Assembly (NCBI GenBank): GCA_002305635.1
Contig: DBPR01000014.1
Location: 35,994 to 99,993, forward strand
Direction: 5' to 3'
Origin: Anaerolineaceae bacterium UBA1415
GTDB taxonomy: Bacteria > Chloroflexota > Anaerolineae > Anaerolineales > Anaerolineaceae
Length of the DNA: 64,000 nt
Shown here: positions 25,267 to 33,780 of the stretch, piece by piece
How positions within the stretch are numbered: position 1 is the first letter of the stretch
Layout: every line of letters begins with the position of its first letter
The notes under the pieces: model-generated
What the model was told of the DNA's origin: nothing
The model's input: the letters and a program-made list of their open reading frames with translations, nothing else
Database searches by the model: none
Program-made: the position numbers and the translations under genes

Positions 25267-28200
25267 CTATTTTTTCGCTTTCAGCTTGTGCAGGAAGCGC
25301 AGGAGAGCCTCCTGCCAGCTTTCATCACCAAGCGCTTTGAGGTTGATCCACCAGGCGTTGCGGCCGGCGCGGGCGATCGGGTCGATTTCGGTCAGCTCGC
25401 GCTGTTTGATACCCGCTGGGAGGGGAGGATAGCTGAGGACAAGTTGTTGGTTGATGATGGAGATCGAGTCAAGCCCGACTGTTTCTCCCGCTAATTTGAC
25501 CTTCATCTGATAGAAAAGGTCTTTTAAGCCTTCGGGGAGTTCGCCAAAACGGTCGTTGAATTCGATCTCGGTTTGGGCGATCTCTTCGTCGGAACGCAAA
25601 TTGGAAATGCGACGATAGAGTTTCAAGCGCAGTTCTTCGTCCGGGATATAGCTGGAAGGAATTTCGGAGCTGAGCGGAAGTTCGACATTAATATTCAGGC
25701 TGGGCGCCTGACTCCAGGCCTGATTATCGTCGAGTACAGGCTCAAGGTCTGAATCGCTGCGCAAAGCCCTGACCGCCTGACTGAGCAGTTTGGTATACAT
25801 CTGGAAACCGACCGCGGCAATGTAGCCGGATTGGCGCGTGCCCAACAGATCGCCAGCGCCTCTCATCTCCAGGTCGCGCATGGCAATGGCATAACCCGCA
25901 CCCAGAGAGGAGTTGTCTGCCAAAACTTCCAGCCGTTCTTCGCCTTCCGGGGTCGGCATGCGGCGTTTGTCACGGAAGAGATAAGCATAGGCGCGCTGCG
26001 CGCCGCGGCCAACGCGACCGCGCAACTGATAAAGCTGTGCCAGGCCAAAGGTGTCTGCCCGGTCAACGATCAGCGTGTTGGCATTGGGGATATCCAAACC
26101 GGATTCGATGATCGTTGTAGAGAGCAGGACGTCGATCTGCCCGCTGGAGAACTGCTGCATGACCTCGGACAGTTGATTTTCGGGCAGCTGGCCGTGCCCG
26201 ATGCCGATGCGCGCTTCCGGCACGAGGTTTTGCAGGTGGTTATAGACCGCGCCGATCGACTGAACGCGATTATGGACGAAAAAGGCCTGACCGCCGCGGT
26301 CAAGCTCGCGAATGATTGCCTCCCGCACCAATTTGGGCGAATATGGGCCGATGTGGGTGACGACCGGCAGCCTTTCTTCGGGTGGGCTGTTGATGGTCGA
26401 AATGTCGCGCACCCCGCTGAGCGCCATATAGAGCGTTCTGGGGATCGGCGTGGCGGTCATGGTGAGCACGTCCACCTCTTCGCGAAGCTTTTTTAGGTGT
26501 TCCTTGTGCGTGACGCCGAAGCGCTGTTCCTCATCGATGATCACCAGCCCGAGGTCTTTGAACTTTACGTCAGAAGAGACCAGGCGGTGCGTTCCGATGA
26601 TGATATCGATCTTTTTGGATGCAAGGTCTTTGATGATCTTGTCCTGCTCTTTGGTGGTGCGGAAGCGGGAGAGCATCTCCACTTCCACGGGAAAAACTGC
26701 CAGACGCTGGCGGAAGGTTTCGTAATGCTGCTGCGCCAGGACCGTTGTTGGCACCAAGACTGCCACTTGTTTGTTATCCGCGACCGCCTTAAAGGCTGCC
26801 CGTAAAGCTACTTCGGTCTTGCCGTAACCGACATCGCCGCATAAGAGGCGATCCATGGGGCGCGAAGATTCCATATCTGCCTTGATCTGCTCGATCGCAA
26901 GCAGTTGATCGGGCGTTTCAATGTACGGAAAAGAGGCTTCCAACTCACGCTGCCAGTCTGAGTCGGGCTCAAAGGCATATCCCTGGGCCAACTGACGTTT
27001 GGCGTAAAGATCCAGAAGGTCGGCGGCAACCTCAACGACAGCATGGCGAACTTTGCTTTTGGTTTGTTCCCAGTCGTTGGCGCTGAGATTGTTGAAATTG
27101 GGCGGCGAACCATCAGGCCCGACATAAAGGCTGACACGGTCTGCCTGATGGATGGGAACATAAAGCACATCGTTGTTCTTGTATTGAATGGAAAGATATT
27201 CGCGTTGGTTGCCGTCGATATTGGGCTTGTGCAAGCCGATGAATTGCCCGATGCCGTGATCGACATGGACGACATAATCGCCGGGTTTGAGATCGGCGAA
27301 GACCATCTCGGGCGCTTCCCGCGCGACGGGCGGCAAACGCCGCGGCTGCGGACGGCTCCAACCGAAGATCTCGCTGTCCGTCAGCAGGTGGTGGGTTTCC
27401 TGCCCGCTCGCGTACAAAACCCAACCGCCTGAGAGTGAACCTTCTATGAAGTTTTCGCGGTATTCTTCGTCAGGATGAGTTTCGATCCAGAGTTGTTTCA
27501 GACGGGCTGCCTGCCTGGAAACAACGGTCCAATGATGGGACTGTTTGTCGAGGCTGTTGAGGTGCGCCTGAAAATCTTTCAGTCTACCGGCAAAGCGGGG
27601 GCCCGGATCAAAACATTTTGAAAGCTCGGAGCCGCCTTCAGCGTTGGTGTGGCCGAGTTCGAGGATCTGGCGGCTGGCAGCACTGTCGAGGAGTTCCGAC
27701 CAGGTGAGGTAAGGCACTTTTTTACTGAAGTTCGGGTCGGCATCCTCAAGCTCTTTGCGCCGTTGAATGGCGTCTTCTTCGGTGTCATTGGCAGCCGCGG
27801 CGATGAATTCTTCGCCATCCAGCAGGATCAGTGCATTTTTGGGCAGATAGTCGATCAAGGTGGAAGGAAAATCGTAAAGTTCCGGGATGTCCTGTTCGCT
27901 GGTCTTGTAAGGCAGCTCACCCTCGACCATACCCGCGATGGGCATGGCTTCAGAGGCGGGGAAGATTTGGGCTTGTTCCAGTTTGGCTTCTGACCGCTGC
28001 GTGGCGGGATCGAACTGCCGGATGGTATCGATCTCATCGCCAAAAAAATCGAGCCGAATTGGAAGGTTGTCAGATGGCGACCAAAAATCCAGGATGCCGC
28101 CGCGTCGGGAAAACTGACCCGGCTGGATAACGATGTTGCTGTATTCGTAGCCGATCCCGACCAGGTGGCTTGAAATGGCGTGCAGGTCCTGACGGTCTCC

Positions 28201-28683
28201 CAGCCGGACGCGCAGGCTTTGTTTCAAAAAGTCGCGTCGGGGAACGGTGCGCGTCATGACCGCGCGGATCGGGGCGATGATCACAGGCGCCTGGTTGGGT
28301 TGCTGCGAGCCCGGCAGGTGATACTGCGCCAGTGTGGTGAAAACGCGCAGGCGGTCGAGCCTGGTGCTTTGAGACCAGGGCAGATCTTCATAGAAAAGTG
28401 GGTTCGGCTCAGGGAAATAGTAATTATCCTGAGAGGAGATCCAGAAGGAAAGCTCATCAAAAAGCGAGAGGGCGCGGTCGGAGCGGTTGGTCAGGAAGAG
28501 AATCGGCCGGTTGAGGTCCTGATGTAAGGCAGCCAGTATCGCGAGGCGGGCGGCTCTGGGCAAGCCGAGGCCGCGCCTCTCCTGCCGTAAAAAAGCATCG
28601 GCTTCGATCGAGACTACGAGTTCTTTGTAAGGTGCTAAGCTTCGTATGAGCGGGCTTAGCTGTTGATCATGCGACTTCGCCAT
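25267..28683 (-). CDS. mfd: Transcription-repair coupling factor Mfd
   Basis: A 1138-residue protein with the full Mfd layout: UvrB-like N-terminal modules, an RNA polymerase-interaction domain around PGDYVVHVDHGIGQFIG (residues about 470-485), and a RecG-like translocase with Walker A GDVGYGKTEVA near 615, VIIDEEQRFGV, MTATPIPRTLYMALSG and the QLRGRVGRG motif VI. A C-terminal D7 domain follows. It removes RNA polymerase stalled at lesions and recruits UvrA. The ATG start overlaps the pth stop by 17 bases. Length is typical. The YabE-like gene follows closely. Confidence 0.97.
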   Translation of the reverse strand: MAKSHDQQLSPLIRSLAPYKELVVSIEADAFLRQERRGLGLPRAARLAILAALHQDLNRPILFLTNRSDRALSLFDELSFWISSQDNYYFPEPNPLFYEDLPWSQSTRLDRLRVFTTLAQYHLPGSQQPNQAPVIIAPIRAVMTRTVPRRDFLKQSLRVRLGDRQDLHAISSHLVGIGYEYSNIVIQPGQFSRRGGILDFWSPSDNLPIRLDFFGDEIDTIRQFDPATQRSEAKLEQAQIFPASEAMPIAGMVEGELPYKTSEQDIPELYDFPSTLIDYLPKNALILLDGEEFIAAAANDTEEDAIQRRKELEDADPNFSKKVPYLTWSELLDSAASRQILELGHTNAEGGSELSKCFDPGPRFAGRLKDFQAHLNSLDKQSHHWTVVSRQAARLKQLWIETHPDEEYRENFIEGSLSGGWVLYASGQETHHLLTDSEIFGWSRPQPRRLPPVAREAPEMVFADLKPGDYVVHVDHGIGQFIGLHKPNIDGNQREYLSIQYKNNDVLYVPIHQADRVSLYVGPDGSPPNFNNLSANDWEQTKSKVRHAVVEVAADLLDLYAKRQLAQGYAFEPDSDWQRELEASFPYIETPDQLLAIEQIKADMESSRPMDRLLCGDVGYGKTEVALRAAFKAVADNKQVAVLVPTTVLAQQHYETFRQRLAVFPVEVEMLSRFRTTKEQDKIIKDLASKKIDIIIGTHRLVSSDVKFKDLGLVIIDEEQRFGVTHKEHLKKLREEVDVLTMTATPIPRTLYMALSGVRDISTINSPPEERLPVVTHIGPYSPKLVREAIIRELDRGGQAFFVHNRVQSIGAVYNHLQNLVPEARIGIGHGQLPENQLSEVMQQFSSGQIDVLLSTTIIESGLDIPNANTLIVDRADTFGLAQLYQLRGRVGRGAQRAYAYLFRDKRRMPTPEGEERLEVLADNSSLGAGYAIAMRDLEMRGAGDLLGTRQSGYIAAVGFQMYTKLLSQAVRALRSDSDLEPVLDDNQAWSQAPSLNINVELPLSSEIPSSYIPDEELRLKLYRRISNLRSDEEIAQTEIEFNDRFGELPEGLKDLFYQMKVKLAGETVGLDSISIINQQLVLSYPPLPAGIKQRELTEIDPIARAGRNAWWINLKALGDESWQEALLRFLHKLKAKK

Positions 28684-29263
28684 TGTACCTGTTCATAGCG
28701 GTGGTTAGACCGTTTTCGATGAAACACTCGATCGCTTCAATTGCCTGCCCCAGGACGATCTTTTTCAGTTCTTCCTCATTGGGCAGGAAGTTCTTGAGCA
28801 CGTAGTCTTTGGGATCCATTTGTCCGGGTGGACGGCTGATGCCCAGACGCATACGCGGAAACTCCTGGGTTCCAAGCAGCTTGGTGATCGATTCGATGCC
28901 GCGCTGCCCGCCGGAACTGCCGGAAGGGCGGATGCGCAGGGTGCCCAGCGGCAGGTCGAGATCGTCATGGATGACGAGCATATGATCAGCCGGAACCTTG
29001 AAATAGCGCATGAGCGGCGCGACGGAGCGCCCGGATTCGTTCATGAAGGTCAGCGGTTTGGCGAGGACAACTTTGTTCCCCTTGAAGCGGTCTTCAACGT
29101 AAACAGCGTTAAACTTGATCTTCTTGAGCTGAAGCGACCAGTGTTCAGCCAGGGCATCCAGCACCATGAAGCCGAAATTATGGCGCGTGAGACGATATTC
29201 AGCGCCTGGGTTCCCCAGTCCGACGATGAGAAAAGTTTCCTGTTCGTTTCGTTTAAACAACAT
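28667..29263 (-). CDS. pth: Peptidyl-tRNA hydrolase
   Basis: A 198-residue Pth. FLIVGLGNPGAEYRLTRHN contains the catalytic histidine, KPLTFMNESG the substrate Asn, and VIHDDLDLPLGTLRIRPSGS the Asp; GGQRGIESI follows. It releases tRNA from prematurely dropped peptidyl-tRNA. I start at ATG 29263 (MLFKRNEQ), which has GAGGA just upstream; the four-codon longer TTG start would cover that site. Co-transcribed with and overlapping mfd, the widespread pth-mfd order. Confidence 0.96.
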   Translation of the reverse strand: MLFKRNEQETFLIVGLGNPGAEYRLTRHNFGFMVLDALAEHWSLQLKKIKFNAVYVEDRFKGNKVVLAKPLTFMNESGRSVAPLMRYFKVPADHMLVIHDDLDLPLGTLRIRPSGSSGGQRGIESITKLLGTQEFPRMRLGISRPPGQMDPKDYVLKNFLPNEEELKKIVLGQAIEAIECFIENGLTTAMNRYNGEVA

Positions 29264-29376
29264 AATTCCTCGCAATCTTTTATTTTAACATGGAAAAGCC
29301 TCTCTGGAACGCGCCATTTGTGTTGAATCGGGAACGGAAATAAGGGGCTTCGCGCGAATGGTGGCGAGAAATAAAA

Positions 29377-29396
29377 AAGCTGGCCGAAGCCAGCTT
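29377..29396 (-). terminator. Terminator hairpin of the acidic membrane protein gene
   Basis: An eight-base-pair stem (29377-29384 with 29389-29396) with a four-base loop, followed on the minus strand by a run of six T residues. It lies about 24 bases after the stop at 29420. Confidence 0.8.
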
Positions 29397-29419
29397 CTGG
29401 TCTATCGTATTGAAAACTG

Positions 29420-30031
29420 CTACATAAACAAATATGGCAGCAGTAAGCTTGTGTTTTCCACTATGTTGCGGAAGACCGCTAGTCCGCCTCCGATGATCAA
29501 GACAACTGGCAATATGATGCAAAGGCACAAGACCAGTACGATGATCAGCACGATCGCCCAGACCGGGAATTCCTTCTTCTCCTGCGGCGTGACGACCTGT
29601 CCGGTGTTGACGCTGCGATATTCTTCCCGTGGAACCGATTGACCGGCGGGTGGTTCAGGAGCATGATAGGGCTCCTGCGGTGGGACGGGGCTGCCCCAGC
29701 GATTGGTTTCGCCCTGAGGATAGGCTTCAGGGGCAGGTTGTGTTTCGGCGCTCCAGCTTTCGGCTGAGGCCTGCATAAATTCGTCGTTTTGATCCATTTT
29801 TTCCTCTTTTATCTCGCTCCAGGTGCCCTGAACAGTTTCGGCACCCTCATTTACAAAGTCTGCAGCCTCTTCACGCTTGTCTTCAACAGTTTCCCAAACG
29901 TTTTCGGCTTTGTTTTCCACTGCATCAACAATATCCTGACCAGTTTCTTCGACATGCTCCCAGGCGTTGCTGGCAGCATCTTCTGCGTTTTCAGCAAAAT
30001 CATCAGCTTTTTGGTTGAAATCGTCGTCCAT
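29420..30031 (-). CDS. Acidic repeat protein with C-terminal membrane anchor, unknown function
   Basis: A 203-residue protein in three parts. Residues 1-80 are acidic and helical with an approximate 11-residue repeat (AENAEDAASNAWEHVEETG and similar), like LEA or apolipoprotein-type amphipathic helices. Residues about 95-150 are Pro-rich. Residues about 155-190 form one or two transmembrane helices (VWAIVLIIVLVLCLCIIL). The ATG at 30031 has GGGAAA upstream. It appears monocistronic, with its own terminator, divergent from mscL. No family is recognised; lipid-surface or stress roles are only suggested by the helix type. Confidence 0.7.
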   Translation of the reverse strand: MDDDFNQKADDFAENAEDAASNAWEHVEETGQDIVDAVENKAENVWETVEDKREEAADFVNEGAETVQGTWSEIKEEKMDQNDEFMQASAESWSAETQPAPEAYPQGETNRWGSPVPPQEPYHAPEPPAGQSVPREEYRSVNTGQVVTPQEKKEFPVWAIVLIIVLVLCLCIILPVVLIIGGGLAVFRNIVENTSLLLPYLFM

Positions 30032-30195
30032 GTTTTCCCTTCTCTCGGTCTGATTGTGTAGTCTTAATTATACCTCATCATAGATAGTGCCTTCTTTTGT
30101 CAAGGCCCAAAAGCTTATAAAAAACACCTGAAAAAGCTAAACAAGGCTAAAACCTCTTCGATTTAAGGCATATAATGGCAGAAAAGTGAGGTCAT

Positions 30196-30663
30196 ATGAA
30201 AAAAATATTTACTGAATTTAAGGACTTTATCCAAAAAGGAAACGCGATCGACCTGGCAGTTGGGGTTATTGTTGCCGGGGCTTTTGGGGCCATCATCAAC
30301 TCTTTGGTGGCGGATGTCATTATGCCCCCGATCGGCATGGCATTGGGCAATGTCAATTTTAATGATCTTTACATTCAGCTGAACAAGGCTGCCGTGAGCA
30401 TTCCAGCTGGAACGTCTTTGGCGGCTGCCCGCGAGCAAGGCGCGGTCGTTTTGGCCTATGGGGCTTTTTTAATGACGATCATCAACTTTCTGATTATCGC
30501 TTTTTTTGTTTTCCTTCTGGTCAAGGGGATCAATAAGCTGCGTGATATGAGCAAGAAGGAAGAAGCCGCTGCCGAGCCAACCAGCAAGGTCTGCCCGTTC
30601 TGCAAAAGCGAAATTCACATCGAAGCAAGCCGCTGCCCTCATTGCACGTCGAAATTGGACTGA
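30196..30663 (+). CDS. mscL: Large-conductance mechanosensitive channel with C-terminal zinc ribbon
   Basis: A 155-residue MscL. FKDFIQKGNAIDLAVGVIVAGAFG is the first helix region and GAFLMTIINFLIIAFFVFLLV the second; the periplasmic loop is of normal size. It opens under membrane tension to release solutes during osmotic downshock. After the usual KKEE end, about 25 residues form a zinc ribbon with Cys133, Cys136, Cys147 and Cys150 (CPFC and CPHC). The frame is continuous, so this is a genuine fusion. A TATAAT at 30171-30176 and GTGAGG before the ATG suggest its own promoter. Confidence 0.92.
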   Translation: MKKIFTEFKDFIQKGNAIDLAVGVIVAGAFGAIINSLVADVIMPPIGMALGNVNFNDLYIQLNKAAVSIPAGTSLAAAREQGAVVLAYGAFLMTIINFLIIAFFVFLLVKGINKLRDMSKKEEAAAEPTSKVCPFCKSEIHIEASRCPHCTSKLD

Positions 30664-30720
30664 GCCTTTGCGTGGAATTGTCTTTGCCTTTGGCAGTCGC
30701 TTTTTTATCCCGGGTCGTGT

Positions 30721-30726
30721 TAAAAT
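30721..30726 (+). promoter_or_regulatory. -10 box six bases before the DNA methyltransferase start
   Basis: TAAAAT is followed by exactly six bases and ATG 30733. No Shine-Dalgarno sequence is present, so a leaderless message is predicted. Confidence 0.5.
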
Positions 30727-30732
30727 CGGGCT

Positions 30733-31575
30733 ATGACGAATAAGATTTATTTTGGGGATAACCTGAAACTGCTTGGATCCATACCAGAGGCGAGTGTGGA
30801 CCTGATCTACATCGATCCGCCTTTCAATACCGGCAGGGTGCAGGCGCGCAAACGCCTGCGCACCGTGCGAACGGAAGATGGACAAGGCGACCGCATTGGT
30901 TTTGGCGGCAAAGCCTATCAGACCGAAATTTTGGGAGTGGGTGATTACAGGGATTCCTTTCATGATTTTGAGGCTTTTATTCGTCCCCGCCTTGAACAGG
31001 CTCATCGGGTTTTGAAAGAGGATGGAAGTCTGTACTTTCACATCGACTACCGCGAAGCGCATTACTGCAAGGTCATGCTGGATGAAATTTTTGGTCGGGA
31101 AAACTTTCTGAACGAGATCATCTGGGCCTATGACTTTGGGGGTCGCGCCAAAGATCGCTGGCCGGCCAAGCACGATAATATCTTTTATTATGCCAAAACC
31201 GCCGGGCAGCACAAGTTTAACATCGAGGATATCGACCGAATTCCGTATATGGCGCCCGGACTGGTGGGGCCTGAGAAGGCTGCCAAAGGCAAGCTGCCGA
31301 CGGATACCTGGTGGCATACGATTGTTGGCACCAACAGCAAGGAAAAAACTGGTTATCCGACCCAAAAACCGATCGGAATTCTGGAAAGGATCTTGCGCGC
31401 CTCTTCGGACGAAGGCGACCTGGTGCTTGATTTTTTCGCCGGCAGCGGCACGACCGGCCAGGCTTGCCTGAATCTAAACCGGCGTTTCATTCTGTGTGAC
31501 AGCAATCCACAGGCGATCGAAACGATGAAAACGCGTTTTTCAAACAACAATCAAATCGAATGGATCGACTTATGA
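30733..31575 (+). CDS. Orphan DNA methyltransferase (N6-adenine or N4-cytosine, beta class)
   Basis: A 280-residue site-specific DNA methyltransferase. The catalytic motif IV is DPPFN at residues 28-32 and the SAM-binding motif I is DFFAGSGTTGQ near residue 235; this order is that of beta-class enzymes. TQKPIGILERILRAS precedes motif I as expected. It is short, with little space for a separate target-recognition domain. No restriction endonuclease gene lies next to it, so it may be an orphan regulator or a remnant of a restriction system. It overlaps the nucleoside phosphorylase gene by ATGA. The recognition sequence is unknown. Confidence 0.85.
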   Translation: MTNKIYFGDNLKLLGSIPEASVDLIYIDPPFNTGRVQARKRLRTVRTEDGQGDRIGFGGKAYQTEILGVGDYRDSFHDFEAFIRPRLEQAHRVLKEDGSLYFHIDYREAHYCKVMLDEIFGRENFLNEIIWAYDFGGRAKDRWPAKHDNIFYYAKTAGQHKFNIEDIDRIPYMAPGLVGPEKAAKGKLPTDTWWHTIVGTNSKEKTGYPTQKPIGILERILRASSDEGDLVLDFFAGSGTTGQACLNLNRRFILCDSNPQAIETMKTRFSNNNQIEWIDL

Positions 31576-32357
31576 ACCCCAAAAAGCTTGCTGAACGCTT
31601 CCCGATTTTAGATTTTGACCCTCTAAGTGAAGCAATTTTGCGCCCGAACCATGAAGGTCTGGAGATCGATTTCCCCAGCCATCTGGTTTTGTGCTTTTTC
31701 AGAGAGGTGATCGAAAAAGTTGTGGCTGAAAATAACGCAAGAGAGCTTTATACGGTCAGGTCTGAGATTAAACCGTTTCCTTTTTATGAAATTGAGGTTG
31801 AGGGCAAACGCCTCGCGATCACTCAATTAGGCGTTGGCGCGCCAATGGCAGCCATGCAGATGGAAATAGGGGTCGCCCTTGGCGCGAGGTACGTGGTCGC
31901 CTGCGGTGGTTGCGGGGTCTTGGATCGCGAGATTGCCTGTGGGCATATCCTGCTGCCAACTTCTGCGTTTCGGGAAGAAGGTTGCTCTTATCATTATCTG
32001 CCGCCTTCAGCAGAGGTTGAACTCGATGAGAAAATGGTTGGTATCCTGGAAGATACTCTAAAAAAGAACGGTGTCGATTATTTGCGCACCAAAACCTGGA
32101 CGACCGATGCGGCTTACCGCGAAACGGAGCGCAAAGCGGCGGCCTATCTGGCCAGAGGCTGCCTGGCGGTCGAGATGGAAGTTGCCGCTTTGGCGGCGGT
32201 GGCGAAGTTTCGAGGCGTTGATTTCGCTCAATACCTTTATGCGGGCGATGCTGTTGTCGCGAAACAATGGGATAAACGCGGTTGGACCGACCGGACGGAA
32301 ATACGGGAAAATTTGTTTTGGCTGAGCGTTGAAGCTTGCCTGAAGATGGGAGAATAA
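31572..32357 (+). CDS. Nucleoside phosphorylase (uridine phosphorylase-like)
   Basis: A 261-residue member of the PNP/UDP family I. ITQLGVGAPMAAMQMEIGVALGA and VVACGGCGVLDREIACGHILLP form the phosphate-binding core, and LAVEMEVAALAAVAKFRG carries the family's ribose-contacting Glu-Met-Glu. The enzyme cleaves a nucleoside with phosphate to base and ribose 1-phosphate. The ATG at 31572 overlaps the methyltransferase stop (ATGA); an upstream ATG at 31560 is possible but would add four residues inside the neighbour. The exact base preference is not readable. Confidence 0.82.
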   Translation: MNPKKLAERFPILDFDPLSEAILRPNHEGLEIDFPSHLVLCFFREVIEKVVAENNARELYTVRSEIKPFPFYEIEVEGKRLAITQLGVGAPMAAMQMEIGVALGARYVVACGGCGVLDREIACGHILLPTSAFREEGCSYHYLPPSAEVELDEKMVGILEDTLKKNGVDYLRTKTWTTDAAYRETERKAAAYLARGCLAVEMEVAALAAVAKFRGVDFAQYLYAGDAVVAKQWDKRGWTDRTEIRENLFWLSVEACLKMGE

Positions 32358-32358
32358 T

Positions 32359-33642
32359 ATGCCAATTTTGGATAATCACCTTGCAAAGATACTGAATAAT
32401 GAAGAATTAGGCCACTTAATTGGTGAAAATGAGTTTGTGCTGCCCAGTTATAATGGCTTTGGGCTGGCCAACCTCACGCCAAGCATTGGCCGGTGGCTGG
32501 GCGTAAAGGACATGCCTTTGCCTGCTTTCGATACCAGTATTCTTGGACATTTTAAGGAAAGTTATCAAAATGTGGTGGTTTTTTTGGTGGATTCCCTGGG
32601 ATACAATCAATTGATCCGTCTGGTGACGGAGGGTAGAGCACCGCTTTGGAAACGTGAGCTTGAGGAACAAAAGCTCATCCCGCTTACCAGCATCACGCCC
32701 AGCACAACCGCTTCCGCTTTAACGACCATCTGGACGGCCACCTGCCCGAATACGCACGGTGTGATCGGCTATGAAATGTGGCACAAGCAACTTGGCATGG
32801 TGATCAATAATATTTTGCATTCACCGATCACTTATAAGGGCGATGTTGGCAGCCTTGGCAAAGCGGGATTTGTCCCAACAGTTTTTATGAACCAGGCAAC
32901 CCTCGGACAGCGTTTTGGCAGGCAAGGCGTGGAGAGCCATGCTTTTTTGCCGAGTTCGATCGCGAATTCGGGCTTATCGCAGATGCACTTGCCCGGCAGC
33001 CAGCTGCATACCTTTTCAGCAGAGAGCGACTTTTTCCTGAACATGCGCGACCTGCTGAACGCCGAAAGCAAGCGGCAGCGTTTTGTGTATGGCTACTGGA
33101 GCGATGTCGATACCCTGATGCACCGTTACGGCACCTATGACGACCGCACGAGCGAACATTTTTATGATTTTTCCAATGCTTTCTTCCGCTTGTTTGTGGA
33201 AGGATTGTCCCCTTCAGCTAAAAAGAAAACGCTGATCCTGATGACGGCTGATCATGGCTCGCTTGAAACGCCTGATCTTCCTGAATATGATCTCTCTCAA
33301 CATCCTGATTTGATGAATCTTTTGCAGATCGCGCCCACCTGTGAGGGCCGGTTGCCCTTCCTGTATGTAAAGTCAGGGAAGGAAAATGAAGTTCGGGCTT
33401 ATTTTGAGGCTGCATGGCCTGGCAAGTTTGCCATCATTTCTGGGCAAAAAGCATTGGACTTGCGTTTACTTGGAATTGGGACTGATCACCCCGATCTTCT
33501 CAATCGCATGGGAGACCTGGTGGTGATCCCGACCGGAAATGCCTATTTGTGGTGGCCAGAACGACCGAACACGATGCGCGGCAGGCACGGCGGATTGCAT
33601 GTGGATGAGATGCTGGTGCCGCTGTTCGCGTTGGAGTGGTAG
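32359..33642 (+). CDS. Alkaline phosphatase-superfamily phosphodiesterase/pyrophosphatase-like protein
   Basis: A 427-residue soluble protein of the type I phosphodiesterase group. VVFLVDSLGYN supplies the first metal Asp, ITPSTTASALTTIWTA the nucleophilic Thr region, YWSDVDTLMHRYG an Asp/His pair, TADHGS another Asp-His pair, and RGRHGGLH-type wording near the C-terminus (MRGRHGGLHVDEM) the last His. It could hydrolyse nucleotide or phosphonate diesters. There is no signal peptide, so it should be cytoplasmic. GGGAG precedes the ATG, which follows the phosphorylase stop by one base. The three-gene unit ends before an intergenic repeat. Confidence 0.8.
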   Translation: MPILDNHLAKILNNEELGHLIGENEFVLPSYNGFGLANLTPSIGRWLGVKDMPLPAFDTSILGHFKESYQNVVVFLVDSLGYNQLIRLVTEGRAPLWKRELEEQKLIPLTSITPSTTASALTTIWTATCPNTHGVIGYEMWHKQLGMVINNILHSPITYKGDVGSLGKAGFVPTVFMNQATLGQRFGRQGVESHAFLPSSIANSGLSQMHLPGSQLHTFSAESDFFLNMRDLLNAESKRQRFVYGYWSDVDTLMHRYGTYDDRTSEHFYDFSNAFFRLFVEGLSPSAKKKTLILMTADHGSLETPDLPEYDLSQHPDLMNLLQIAPTCEGRLPFLYVKSGKENEVRAYFEAAWPGKFAIISGQKALDLRLLGIGTDHPDLLNRMGDLVVIPTGNAYLWWPERPNTMRGRHGGLHVDEMLVPLFALEW

Positions 33643-33654
33643 TTTCTGGCTTCC

Positions 33655-33765
33655 CAAAGTCATCTCTCCCCCTCACTCTGGAAACCCAGGACGCAAGCAG
33701 TTCGCCCTATGGACACCCCTTCCTGCTGAAAGGGCAGGCCTTCTCCCAAGGGCGAAGGCAAAAAG
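33655..33765 (+). repeat. Dispersed intergenic repeat, copy 2
   Basis: Contains CCCTCACTCTGG, GCAAGCAGTTCG and CCTTCCTGCTGAAAGGGCAG followed by GCCTTCTCCCAAGGG, matching the first module at 1573-1652 and, inverted, the copy at 54130-54285. It fills the gap between the convergent phosphodiesterase and metallophosphoesterase genes. Confidence 0.8.
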
Positions 33766-33780
33766 ATACAAAAAGACAAG

